Positions 1-7,518 of a stretch of DNA of 41,258 nucleotides are shown here, one piece after another. The translations under genes were made by a program, and so were the position numbers. This stretch comes from an uncultured bacterium (lineage in GTDB: Bacteria > Bacteroidota > Bacteroidia > Bacteroidales > CAIWKO01), in contig CAIOYH010000112.1 in NCBI GenBank assembly GCA_903862465.1, positions 1-41,258 of the forward strand. Direction: 5' to 3'. Within the stretch, counting starts at the first letter, position 1, and each line of letters begins with the position of its first letter. The notes below the pieces were generated by a model. That model searched no databases and had not been told where the DNA came from. It was given only the letters and a program-made list of their open reading frames with translations.

Positions 1-1
1 A

Positions 2-481
2 GCTTTAGAAGGTGATATCAATAGTACAAGTAAGGAAAATCAGAGGATTTTGAATGCTTGTTTGAAGGAGGATCAAAAGGTGTTGAATGTGATTAAGGCT
101 TATGCTAAATCTATAGGTGATAAGGAATTGGCAAAGCAAGCTACGAAGGCTGCTGTGTTGAAAAGTATGGGAATTACACCACAAAGAAAAGCTGTTGTGA
201 AGGTGATTAAGCCCGGGTCGAGTTTGTTGTTATATACAGATTTTATTGGAAAGAATTATTTGCAGTTGACGTTGTTGACTGAGAATGTGACGGTGTTGGT
301 GGGACAGACGCATTTGAAGTTGGGTGTGATTACAGATGGGACGGAATTGCCGTTTAATGAGGTATGGGTTGGACAGAAGAAGATGATGTTGGGCACGGGT
401 AGGTATATTAAGTTGACGAATACGGATAATTTTAAGAAGGCGAAGGTTAGGGTTTTTGTTCAGGAGGTGGATTTGGAGTAG
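2..481 (+). CDS. Unrecognised protein, 5' end outside window (partial)
   Basis: The ORF track starts this frame at a TTG at 50, but the frame is open back to base 2 (reading ALEGDINST...), so the true start lies upstream and 159 residues are visible. I do not recognise a family. The visible part has a helical, Lys-rich N-terminal half and a beta-rich, Val/Leu/Gly-rich C-terminal half ending in VFVQEVDLE and TAG. No signal peptide or membrane segment is visible. Codon use leans strongly to TTG and GTG and is more G-rich than the AT-rich gene that follows, which may mean a different history. A short palindromic repeat follows the stop. Confidence 0.65.
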   Translation, partial: ALEGDINSTSKENQRILNACLKEDQKVLNVIKAYAKSIGDKELAKQATKAAVLKSMGITPQRKAVVKVIKPGSSLLLYTDFIGKNYLQLTLLTENVTVLVGQTHLKLGVITDGTELPFNEVWVGQKKMMLGTGRYIKLTNTDNFKKAKVRVFVQEVDLE

Positions 482-509
482 GCTGCTTAGTTTAAGGTTT
501 AAACCCCAA

Positions 510-524
510 CCCCTTGAAAAGGGG
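510..524. repeat. Small palindrome after the first gene
   Basis: The sequence CCCCTT-GAA-AAGGGG forms a 6-bp perfect stem. It lacks a following T-run, so it is a poor intrinsic terminator. It resembles the short dispersed palindromes further along this window rather than a termination signal. Confidence 0.5.
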
Positions 525-600
525 CTATAATAGGTCGGGAATATTTTAATTGAGTAATTCAGTTTTCGTGTAAATTATTATAAAGATTAAAAGACAAGGC

Positions 601-1248
601 ATGAATGTACAATTATTTGATATAAAACATATTTTAATTAAGGTTTTTATTTTTATTGCAGCGATTGGATCAATTTGTGGTGTTCCTTTTATGAGTTGTA
701 AAGAATGTGTGCGACAAAGAGAAAAACAACCGGGACGCGATACCATTAGTTTTAATGTTCCAATTATTGCCATTTGTGACTCAATGAAAATCATGGATGG
801 TTTAATGGACAAGCTTAATCCTGCAAAAAAACAACCACGAATTAAAAGTTGGTTGGTCAAAGATTATGAACCTGAAATTATTGATATTAATGGCAATGAA
901 TTTCAATTAAAAAATCTAAAAGTTCAAGATTTAAATGTTTTTGGAGAATTAAATAATAAAGAAAAGATTCGCTTCTATAATTTGATTCAATTCTTTCTAA
1001 AAAACAATTTGACTTCATGCTTTCCTGAGAAGCTTGGATTGGTTTCAAAATATGAATATTTTTATCATTATAGAAATTATGAAAACATAAATGAGGAAGA
1101 ATATAATAGATTTGTTCTGTTATGTGATACAAATTTTAATTACAATAACGATAGTGTTGAACGTAATTTCAAATGTCTGGACAAAAGAGATGGTTTGGTG
1201 TTATTTAAGGAAAATTATCATCATTATCTAAGTGAACATAGTAATTAA
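601..1248 (+). CDS. Unrecognised membrane-anchored protein, 215 aa
   Basis: No family is recognised. The N-terminus has one hydrophobic stretch (about residues 11-32, around LIKVFIFIAAIGSI) that could be a signal anchor, followed by a Cys pair in MSCKEC. It is not a clean lipobox, because charged residues come before and the spacing is long. The remaining ~180 residues are polar, Asn/Lys/Tyr-rich and probably lie outside the cytoplasm. The gene is AT-rich and uses codons unlike the preceding G-rich gene. The ATG at 601 follows a purine-rich stretch with no clear Shine-Dalgarno sequence. It stands alone between repeat-bearing intergenic regions. Confidence 0.6.
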   Translation: MNVQLFDIKHILIKVFIFIAAIGSICGVPFMSCKECVRQREKQPGRDTISFNVPIIAICDSMKIMDGLMDKLNPAKKQPRIKSWLVKDYEPEIIDINGNEFQLKNLKVQDLNVFGELNNKEKIRFYNLIQFFLKNNLTSCFPEKLGLVSKYEYFYHYRNYENINEEEYNRFVLLCDTNFNYNNDSVERNFKCLDKRDGLVLFKENYHHYLSEHSN

Positions 1249-1313
1249 TATATTTATTACATTGATGATTGTAGCACAGCTTGGAACAGTACTACGATTT
1301 AGCAATTGTGATT

Positions 1314-1332
1314 GGGCGAATGCAATTCGCCC
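1314..1332. repeat. REP-like palindrome GGGCGAAT-GCA-ATTCGCCC
   Basis: A perfect 8-bp inverted repeat with a 3-base loop is followed by CCTAC. It looks like a short dispersed palindrome, and similar GGGCGAAT/ATTCGCCC units occur in many bacterial genomes. No gene function is implied. Confidence 0.6.
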
Positions 1333-1375
1333 CTACAAAGCGTGGGAATGATGGGTGGGGTGAAAGGAAATGTTG

Positions 1376-1530
1376 ATTAAGAGACCAAGGGATAGATACG
1401 GGGCACGCGCGCAAGGGATTGGAACGGAAAGCCCACAGGGGCGTTATTCAGCCCCGAGGACTTGGAGAGGAAAGCCCGACCCCCCGATTTTCTCGGGGGG
1501 ATGCGCCATAATTAGTTGCGAGTTTAGAGT
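1376..1530 (+). repeat. Structured repeat element, copy 1
   Basis: About 155 bp, nearly identical at both ends to 2713-2869. The shared left end begins ATTAAGAGACCAAGGGATAG and the shared right end runs through ATGCGCCATAATTAGTTGCG. Inside are two similar boxes (ggaacGGAAAGCCC and ggagaGGAAAGCCC), each followed by a hairpin: GGGGC-8 nt-GCCCC at 1438-1455, then CCCCCCGA-TTTTC-TCGGGGGG at about 1480-1500. The first hairpin differs in sequence from copy 2 but stays paired. It could be a REP-type element or a structured non-coding RNA. The strand is assigned by the shared orientation only. Confidence 0.75.
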
Positions 1531-1590
1531 TTGTAGTTCGGTGTTCCTAGTTCAGAGTTTGTAGTTCGGAGTTCGTAATTCGGAGTTTGG
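1531..1590. repeat. 14-bp tandem repeat tail attached to element copy 1
   Basis: About four degenerate units related to AGTTCGGAGTTCCT and AGTTCAGAGTTTGT directly follow the structured element. The same minisatellite, longer, follows copy 2, so the tail travels with the element or grows beside it. Confidence 0.65.
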
Positions 1591-1627
1591 GCAACAGAGT
1601 TCTGTTGAGTTATAAATTTTATTATTT

Positions 1628-2296
1628 ATGAAAAGAATATTTTTTCTTTCTATTGTATTAGCTTCTTGTATTCTTTTGTTTGGATGTAAAAAGAAAAAAG
1701 AAGAACCTGTTTATGTGACGGATCAAGATGGAAATGTTTATCCAACAGTGGTTATAGGAAATCAGGTTTGGATGACTAAAAATCTTAATACTACGAAATA
1801 TCGTAATGGAGATCTAATACCAAGAGTTATAGATGATGTGGGTTGGGATACATTGCATACCGGTGCGTATTGTAATTATGATTTATATATAGAAACATAC
1901 GGTCGTTTGTATAATTGGTATGCAGTGAATGATAGCAGGGGAATTGCTCCATTGGGTTGGCATGTAGCTTCGTGGGATGAATGGAATGTGTTGGTTAATT
2001 ATATGGGAGGAGCAGATGTAGCTGGCGTGAAGCTTAAAGAAGCCGGTAGCGAACATTGGGCAACATATAATAACAGTGCAACGAATGAAAGTGGATTTAC
2101 AGCATTACCTGGTGGCTTTAGAACTATGGGAGGTCCATTTGAGTATATAAGCGATGCTGGAATTTGGTGGTGTTCAACTGAAGAGAATGAACAAGGAGCA
2201 AAGGCTGTATCAATGTGGTATAATCAAGGTGGAGTACGTTTATATTCAGGAGGGAAAAAAGAATGGGGATATTCAGTTCGATGTGTAAAGGATTAG
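1628..2296 (+). CDS. FISUMP-domain lipoprotein
   Basis: 222 residues. The N-terminus is a lipoprotein signal (MKRIFFLSIVLASCILLFGC) with the lipobox Cys at residue 20, followed by KKKKEE, so it is probably anchored in the outer or inner membrane. The rest is the Fibrobacter succinogenes major paralogous (FISUMP) domain. Its hallmarks are DQDGNVYPTVVIGNQVWM near residues 33-50, the NLNTTKYRNGD stretch, LYNWYAV, GWHVASWDEW, and the closing GYSVRCVKD. The family is common as exported or lipid-anchored proteins in Bacteroidota; its biochemical role is unknown. The gene is isolated and flanked on both sides by copies of the 155-bp repeat element in the same orientation. Confidence 0.9.
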   Translation: MKRIFFLSIVLASCILLFGCKKKKEEPVYVTDQDGNVYPTVVIGNQVWMTKNLNTTKYRNGDLIPRVIDDVGWDTLHTGAYCNYDLYIETYGRLYNWYAVNDSRGIAPLGWHVASWDEWNVLVNYMGGADVAGVKLKEAGSEHWATYNNSATNESGFTALPGGFRTMGGPFEYISDAGIWWCSTEENEQGAKAVSMWYNQGGVRLYSGGKKEWGYSVRCVKD

Positions 2297-2332
2297 GAGA
2301 GAAGGTAGATTTTTTTTGGTTCAATATATTTC

Positions 2333-2421
2333 GCCCCTAAAGGGGCTTTGGGGGTAGAGAGGGTTGTATTTTTACCCCGACATGAATGTCGGGGCTACCG
2401 ATATTAAGCCCTTACAGGGCT
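2333..2421. repeat. Cluster of three short palindromes
   Basis: Three hairpins occur in a row: GCCCCT-AA-AGGGGC (2333-2346), CCCCGACAT-GA-ATGTCGGGG (2375-2394, perfect 9-bp stem) and AGCCCT-TAC-AGGGCT (2407-2421). None has a T-run suited to termination. The first lies ~35 bp beyond the lipoprotein stop and could still protect the mRNA 3' end. Confidence 0.6.
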
Positions 2422-2551
2422 TTGAAGAAGGTTGGAAGGTTTGGGGTGACGTGTGTATGTCCATTTGTATTAAGGTTGAAAACTTGAAGAAGGTTTTTTT
2501 TTGTTTTGGGTTGGTGTTGATGAAGGATGGGAGTAGATGGCAAATTGTTAT

Positions 2552-2681
2552 GGGCTAAAGCCTTTACTGTGTAGGTAGTAGGTGACCCCGCCCTGAAGGG
2601 CAGGGTAATTCATTAGGTTGCATTACCCTGTGCTTTAGTACGGGGGAGAATACGGTAAAAATGCGTTTGGCTTTAGCCCCC
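2552..2681. repeat. Composite palindromic element with paired ends
   Basis: The ends are complementary: GGGCTAAAGCC at 2552-2562 and GGCTTTAGCCC at 2669-2679. Nested inside are GCCCT-GA-AGGGC (2590-2601) and an imperfect stem around ACCCTGTGCTTTAGTACGGGG. The whole could fold as a multi-branched structure. From memory, arrays with GGGCTAAAGCC ends recur in Bacteroidota genomes, but this was not searched. Confidence 0.55.
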
Positions 2682-2712
2682 AATATAAATATGGAGACAA
2701 TAGTTTTACGGT

Positions 2713-2869
2713 ATTAAGAGACCAAGGGATAGATACGGGGCACGCGCGCAAGGGATTGTAGTGGATAGCCCACAGCGCCGCTTCTTCGCGGCGCGAGGAC
2801 TAGGAACGGAAAGCCCGACCCCCCGATTTTCTCGGGGGGATGCGCCATAATTAGTTGCGAGTTTAGAGT
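2713..2869 (+). repeat. Structured repeat element, copy 2
   Basis: Direct repeat of 1376-1530. The left ~45 bp and the stretch from GAAAGCCCGACC to GTTGCGAGTTTAGAGT are essentially identical. The first hairpin is here GCGCCGC-TTCTTC-GCGGCGC (2775-2794), replacing GGGGC/GCCCC of copy 1 with a different but perfectly paired stem. The second hairpin CCCCCCGA/TCGGGGGG is unchanged. Conserved single-stranded boxes with a changed yet paired stem suggest selection on structure. Confidence 0.75.
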
Positions 2870-2975
2870 TCAGAGTTCCTAGTTCGGAGTTCCTAGTTCA
2901 GAGTTCCTAGTTCAGAGTTTGTAGTTCGGAGTTCCTAGTTCAGAGTTTGTAGTTCGGAGTTCCTAGTTCGGAGTT
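2870..2975. repeat. 14-bp minisatellite tail of element copy 2
   Basis: About seven units alternate between forms close to AGTTCGGAGTTCCT and AGTTCAGAGTTTGT or AGTTCAGAGTTCCT. The tract is longer than the one after copy 1, which suggests copy-number change by slippage. Confidence 0.7.
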
Positions 2976-3057
2976 ATTGATTTGTTGATTGGTTAATTAA
3001 GGTTATTAGGAGTTGAGCAATTAACTTATTCAACAAATTAAGCATTCAACTCCCCCC

Positions 3058-4362
3058 CTATTCCAACCATTTCTTAATTCTCCCAATGACTTCTTCTTTC
3101 ATAGCGGCAGGCAAGGATGCGATGCGGCTACGGTGGCTACCTTCGGGGCAAACGGCTTTATAGAGATTGGTTTTATGGTCGAAATTGACAGCCGCAGCCG
3201 ACCAAGGGTCGTATTCGCCATAAATAAAAATCATTTGAGGATCGTTGTCGCGCAGGAATTTGGCACAGCGTTGCGAAATGGTGCTATCGAAAGTCACGCG
3301 ATAATCTTTGGGCATAAATATTTTGTCGAGATAGCCCTTGGCAGTGGTAATCTTCAGGTATTTTGCGAAGGGGCGAGTGTCGTAGCCGTAGTAGCCTAAT
3401 TCGTGGGCGGCTTGCACAAAAAATGCTTTCGTGGATTCCATCTCTTCCAAGGCAAAATAATCGGGTGAGCAAACTCGTATCAAATAGTTGAACATATCCA
3501 AATCACTCGCCTTCTTGGCAGGAATGGAAGCGGGTTTCCATCCCCATTGCCAAAAGGAAAAAGAAAATTCCAATACACAATAGTCATAGATTTCGTCTAA
3601 AGGCAGATTGAAAGTATAATGCTTATCGTCACAAAACGACTTGAACATCGGCATCAGTTTCGCTCTGCGTTTCAGTATCTGAAGCTGAAACTCTTGCACC
3701 TTGGCGCGGTCTTTGGCATTGCCAACCTGATTGGCTATAAAAGGCTCATGACGCCCGTCTTCGACGCCGAAACTCAAAGGCGCCACATAACACACAGAGA
3801 TATCCACGTCATTAGGATACAGCGTGCGATAAATCAAAGCCGTTTCGCCACCCTTGCTGATGCCGGTAGCTATCCATTTGTGCGTGTAAATCGTCTTAAA
3901 CAGCTCCGTAACGTGATGATGATCGGCAGCAGCATTCGTGGTGGTGAGATATTTCCAATTGAGTTCTTTGGGTGTGGAGGTGCCAAAATAGCGATGTTCC
4001 ACAAAAATCTGATTGGTATGAAACAAGCTTGCCACTTCTTCGATATAGCTTTCGCGCTCGGCATAATCGCCCGTATAGCCTTCCGTTACGATTACCGTAG
4101 CGGCATCATACGAAAAATGAGACACATAAACACGTTGCGCAAACCATCCCGCAGTGGTGTCATTCGCATCCAACCATTGTTTGAGCTCTACGAGATATTT
4201 CTCTTTGAAATTGGTAGTGAATTTGAGCGGTTTCACATCAATAACTCCGCGCAAGGACTTAATTTGTTTGTATAATTGTGTTTCTTGTGCCGTGGCAGAA
4301 GTCATTGCGAGGCAAACAAGCAACAACATAACAATCCGAATTTTCAGTGTTTTTCTGATCAT
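3058..4362 (-). CDS. Peptidase S37-type serine peptidase, exported
   Basis: 434 residues with an N-terminal signal peptide (about 1-25, cleaved near ATAQ). The body matches the Streptomyces-type tripeptidyl aminopeptidase family S37 with an alpha/beta-hydrolase fold. IFVEHRYFGTS near 119-129 precedes the nucleophile elbow GISKGG with Ser169. A likely catalytic Asp sits in IYGEYDPWS and His in PEGSHRSRI near the C-terminus. It would remove short peptides from substrates in the periplasm or outside. It follows kup by 36 bp on the same strand, so it may share a transcript, although the functions are unrelated. The product is full length for the family. The triad assignment is by motif only. Confidence 0.85.
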   Translation of the reverse strand: MIRKTLKIRIVMLLLVCLAMTSATAQETQLYKQIKSLRGVIDVKPLKFTTNFKEKYLVELKQWLDANDTTAGWFAQRVYVSHFSYDAATVIVTEGYTGDYAERESYIEEVASLFHTNQIFVEHRYFGTSTPKELNWKYLTTTNAAADHHHVTELFKTIYTHKWIATGISKGGETALIYRTLYPNDVDISVCYVAPLSFGVEDGRHEPFIANQVGNAKDRAKVQEFQLQILKRRAKLMPMFKSFCDDKHYTFNLPLDEIYDYCVLEFSFSFWQWGWKPASIPAKKASDLDMFNYLIRVCSPDYFALEEMESTKAFFVQAAHELGYYGYDTRPFAKYLKITTAKGYLDKIFMPKDYRVTFDSTISQRCAKFLRDNDPQMIFIYGEYDPWSAAAVNFDHKTNLYKAVCPEGSHRSRIASLPAAMKEEVIGRIKKWLE

Positions 4363-4398
4363 AATAAAAGGGATAAATAAAGTAAAATTAAAGAAAGA

Positions 4399-6354
4399 TT
4401 ACACCTGCGGTTTTTCTATCCTAGTCAAATCAAATTTGGGATTCTTTGGAAAGGCAAGCGGCACAGTTTCAACAATCACATTGCTAGTGTCCATGCCATA
4501 AGCACGCACCTCGCCAATACCTAGGCGTTTCAAATAGGAATATATATCCATGATAAACTGTTCGTATGGAGGAAAATCGAAGTCGAAATTTTGAATCCTA
4601 TCAATAATAATGAAACGGAAATCACCCATGATACGATGTTTGCGCAAGGAGGGATATTTTGATGTTAAATCCAATTCATCATTCTTAATCAATTCATCAA
4701 TAACTTGTTTAAAGAACAAATTGATACGCGGCTGTATCCTGAATCCCAATTTGAAATCTACCTTTATCAAGACATCAGGAATCACAGTGGTGACCTTAAA
4801 TTCTTTGGTGTTGGGCTCATCCATAATATCAATATGCACCAACCAATACATATCAGCCCGCTTGGGTTGTTTGTTGATGATGGAATAAATAATTTTAGAC
4901 TCCACTTCCGTCACGCGATTTGCACGGGTAAGATACACCAAATTGGTAGCATATTTGGGGATAGTTTGGTCGTTTTTCAAATCTTTGAGTATCTCAGTAT
5001 AAGGCGAAACACGAATAAATTCAATAAAACGATTCTTGATGGCGCGTCCTTTTTGCCATACATACATGATAAAAAATAATATGCCTGCAATCAGAATTGT
5101 GACCCAACCACCGTGTGAGAATTTATTTAGATTGGCGAATAAAAATGAACCTTCGATGGCAAGATAAAGTAATACGAAGGGAACGATAAGATATAAAGGC
5201 AGCTTTCGATAGAAGAAATAATAGCCCAATAGTATGGTGGTCATCAACATCGTTATGGTGATGGAAAGTCCATAAGCCGCCTCCATTTTCGACGATTCTT
5301 GAAAGAATAATATCACCAAGATACACGAAATCCACAAGAATCTATTGATGCTCGGAATATAAAGTTGTCCTTTGATTTGTGTGGGATAAATGATGCGCGA
5401 TTTGGGCCAAAAGTTCAACAATATGGCTTCATTAATAATAGAAAATGAGCCGCTGATCAAAGCCTGACTAGCAATGACAGCCGCAGTGGTGGATATGGCT
5501 ATACCAAACACCAAAAACCATTCGGGCATGATGCCATAAAATGGATTCACTTCATGAATATTCAAATTGGGATGAGAAAGCAACCATGCGCCTTGTCCTA
5601 AATAATTTAAAATGAGGGTAACTTTCACATACATCCATGTAGCACGTATGTTTTTAATACCGCAGTGTCCAATATCTGAATACAAAGCTTCAGCACCTGT
5701 GGTACATAAGAATACGGCGCCCAACAACAAGAAACCTCCGGGATAGGTGGCTAATAATTTGTAGGCATAATAAGGGTTGAATGCATGTAATATTTGGGGA
5801 TAATGTGTCATTTGCGAAAATCCTAATACGCCCAACATAGCAAACCATAAAAACATGATAGGTCCGAAAGATTTTCCGATAAATCCTGTTCCAAATTGTT
5901 GAATAAGAAAAATCACACAAATAATAGCAATAACAATGGGGATAATAGGCACATTCGAATTAATCATATTCAACCCTTCAATAGCAGAAACCACCGTAAT
6001 GGCAGGCGTGATGATACCGTCGGCTAAAAGCGTGGCACCTCCGATGATAGCAAACACAAAAACCCATTTCGCTTTCTTCCGAATCAAAGCATAAAGAGCG
6101 AAAATGCCTCCTTCTCCTTTGTTATCCGCTCGAATGGTAACCATAACATATTTAACGGTAGTTTGAAGTGTCAATGTCCATATAATACAAGAAATACCTC
6201 CCAATATCAATAAGGGTGATATGCCCTGCGAATTCGATACTATGGCACGCAATACATAAAGCGGCGACGTTCCTATATCACCATAGACAATACCTAAAGT
6301 AATGATGAAACCGGCGACAGATATATTTGATAAACTATGTTTGTGATTTTTCAT
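4399..6354 (-). CDS. kup: KUP family potassium uptake protein
   Basis: 651 residues, the usual length of Kup/TrkD transporters, which import K+ together with H+ across the inner membrane. The N-terminus carries the family signature GIVYGDIGTSPLYVLRAIV, and about twelve hydrophobic segments fill roughly residues 10-430. The charged C-terminal ~200 residues form the cytoplasmic domain. Other family marks are DNKGEGGIFALYALIR and GTGFIGKSFGPIMFLWF. It lies 90 bp downstream of anmK. A TACTTTTG (-7 type) box at 6372-6379 just upstream gives it a possible promoter of its own, but no good -33 partner is visible. Confidence 0.95.
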   Translation of the reverse strand: MKNHKHSLSNISVAGFIITLGIVYGDIGTSPLYVLRAIVSNSQGISPLLILGGISCIIWTLTLQTTVKYVMVTIRADNKGEGGIFALYALIRKKAKWVFVFAIIGGATLLADGIITPAITVVSAIEGLNMINSNVPIIPIVIAIICVIFLIQQFGTGFIGKSFGPIMFLWFAMLGVLGFSQMTHYPQILHAFNPYYAYKLLATYPGGFLLLGAVFLCTTGAEALYSDIGHCGIKNIRATWMYVKVTLILNYLGQGAWLLSHPNLNIHEVNPFYGIMPEWFLVFGIAISTTAAVIASQALISGSFSIINEAILLNFWPKSRIIYPTQIKGQLYIPSINRFLWISCILVILFFQESSKMEAAYGLSITITMLMTTILLGYYFFYRKLPLYLIVPFVLLYLAIEGSFLFANLNKFSHGGWVTILIAGILFFIMYVWQKGRAIKNRFIEFIRVSPYTEILKDLKNDQTIPKYATNLVYLTRANRVTEVESKIIYSIINKQPKRADMYWLVHIDIMDEPNTKEFKVTTVIPDVLIKVDFKLGFRIQPRINLFFKQVIDELIKNDELDLTSKYPSLRKHRIMGDFRFIIIDRIQNFDFDFPPYEQFIMDIYSYLKRLGIGEVRAYGMDTSNVIVETVPLAFPKNPKFDLTRIEKPQV

Positions 6355-6371
6355 GTTTAAAAAAGAATCGG

Positions 6372-6379
6372 CAAAAGTA
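6372..6379 (-). promoter_or_regulatory. Possible -7 box for kup
   Basis: Read on the minus strand this is TACTTTTG, matching the Bacteroidota TAnnTTTG box, 18 bp before the kup ATG. No TTTG or TTG is found at 19-22 bp upstream of it, so this is half a promoter at best. Confidence 0.3.
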
Positions 6380-6444
6380 AAACATTTTGTCCGATACTGA
6401 TTATTTAATCGTAAATATTTTTCAACATTTTATAACCACCCTGA

Positions 6445-7515
6445 CTATTGAATAATTCCATTATAAATAGCACCCCCGCAATTATCAGCAATAGCGCCGG
6501 TAACACTCTTTAAGCAATTGTTTTCAAGTCTATCTCGCAGTACACCTAAAAAGGCAAATATCAAGGCTTCTTTATAATTAATGATGTCAGGAGCGGGGAT
6601 TTCAATTATGGAATTGCAATGTGATTTTATTTGTTCAACCAAAAATGTATTGAAAACTCCCCCGCCTGTTATAAGCACCTTTTTACCTGCTGATTTATTG
6701 ATATCAAGCGCGATTTGAAACCCTATATGCTCGGTCAATGTTCGCAAGATATCTTCAATGTTCAGATTGTACCTAATAATATAAGGTAAGAATTCCGTAT
6801 CGAGCCATTCCTTTCCTAAAGACTTGGGAGGGTTTTGATGATAATATGATATAGTATCGAGTGACGCCATTAACTGTTCTGAACGCTTTCCATGTCTTGC
6901 AATTTCTCCATTCTTATCAAATTTATAATTTAGCGCGTTGGCAAAATGATTTAGAACAATATTCGCAGGGCAAACATCATAAGCACTTCTATTATTATTT
7001 ATAGTGTATGAGATATTTGCAAAACCACCAATATTCACACACGCATCATACGCTGCAAAAAGCTCCCTATCTCCAATAGGAACAAGCGGTGCGCCTTGTC
7101 CATTAAAGGCAACATCAAGTGTCCTGAAGTCGCAAATAACTTTAGTTTGAGTTTCTGCAGCAATAGAAGCCCCATTGCCAATCTGCACTGTGATTACTTT
7201 TTCAGGTTGATGAAAAATAGTGTGCCCATGACTACTGACAAAATCAGGCTTAATATTCGTATCGAGTATAAATTTCTTTACAGATTCACCAATGAATTTT
7301 CCATATTCAATATTTAATAATGAGAATTCAATAGCAGAAAGATTGGCTGCATTGGATAAATGATTTATCCAACTTTCAGTATAAGGAATGGTAGTGGCGT
7401 GGATAATCTCAAAGTTCCAATAAAACGCATCTTTAGTAAAAACACAATATGCCATATCCAAACCATCGAGAGAAGTCCCCGACATAACCCCAACAACATG
7501 ATAACAAGCTTTCAT
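6445..7515 (-). CDS. anmK: Anhydro-N-acetylmuramic acid kinase
   Basis: 356 residues, typical of AnmK. The enzyme hydrolyses the 1,6-anhydro ring of anhydroMurNAc and phosphorylates it to MurNAc-6-phosphate, recycling wall sugars in the cytoplasm. The N-terminal signature GVMSGTSLDGLDMAYC is clear. NIGGFANIS and DVCPANIVLNHFA follow, and ITGGGVFNTFLVEQIK forms the C-terminal ATP-binding part, all as in ASKHA-fold AnmK. The start lies 3 bp after the murF stop, so the two are almost certainly translated from one message, coupling precursor synthesis with recycling. No murQ partner is visible in the window. Confidence 0.95.
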   Translation of the reverse strand: MKACYHVVGVMSGTSLDGLDMAYCVFTKDAFYWNFEIIHATTIPYTESWINHLSNAANLSAIEFSLLNIEYGKFIGESVKKFILDTNIKPDFVSSHGHTIFHQPEKVITVQIGNGASIAAETQTKVICDFRTLDVAFNGQGAPLVPIGDRELFAAYDACVNIGGFANISYTINNNRSAYDVCPANIVLNHFANALNYKFDKNGEIARHGKRSEQLMASLDTISYYHQNPPKSLGKEWLDTEFLPYIIRYNLNIEDILRTLTEHIGFQIALDINKSAGKKVLITGGGVFNTFLVEQIKSHCNSIIEIPAPDIINYKEALIFAFLGVLRDRLENNCLKSVTGAIADNCGGAIYNGIIQ

Positions 7516-7518
7516 TGA

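Noticed and set aside
1370-1564. ORF through element copy 1
   Set aside because: It lies in a repeat with strong hairpins, and the equivalent frame is not kept in copy 2.
2364-2558. ORF in the palindrome island
   Set aside because: It crosses several hairpins, has no family match, and shows no start context.
1376-2975. Composite transposon around the FISUMP gene
   Set aside because: There is no transposase, no terminal inverted repeats and no target duplication. Only the direct repeats are real.
3619-4275. 218-codon plus ORF inside the S37 peptidase gene
   Set aside because: It is an antisense shadow of a conserved enzyme with intact motifs.
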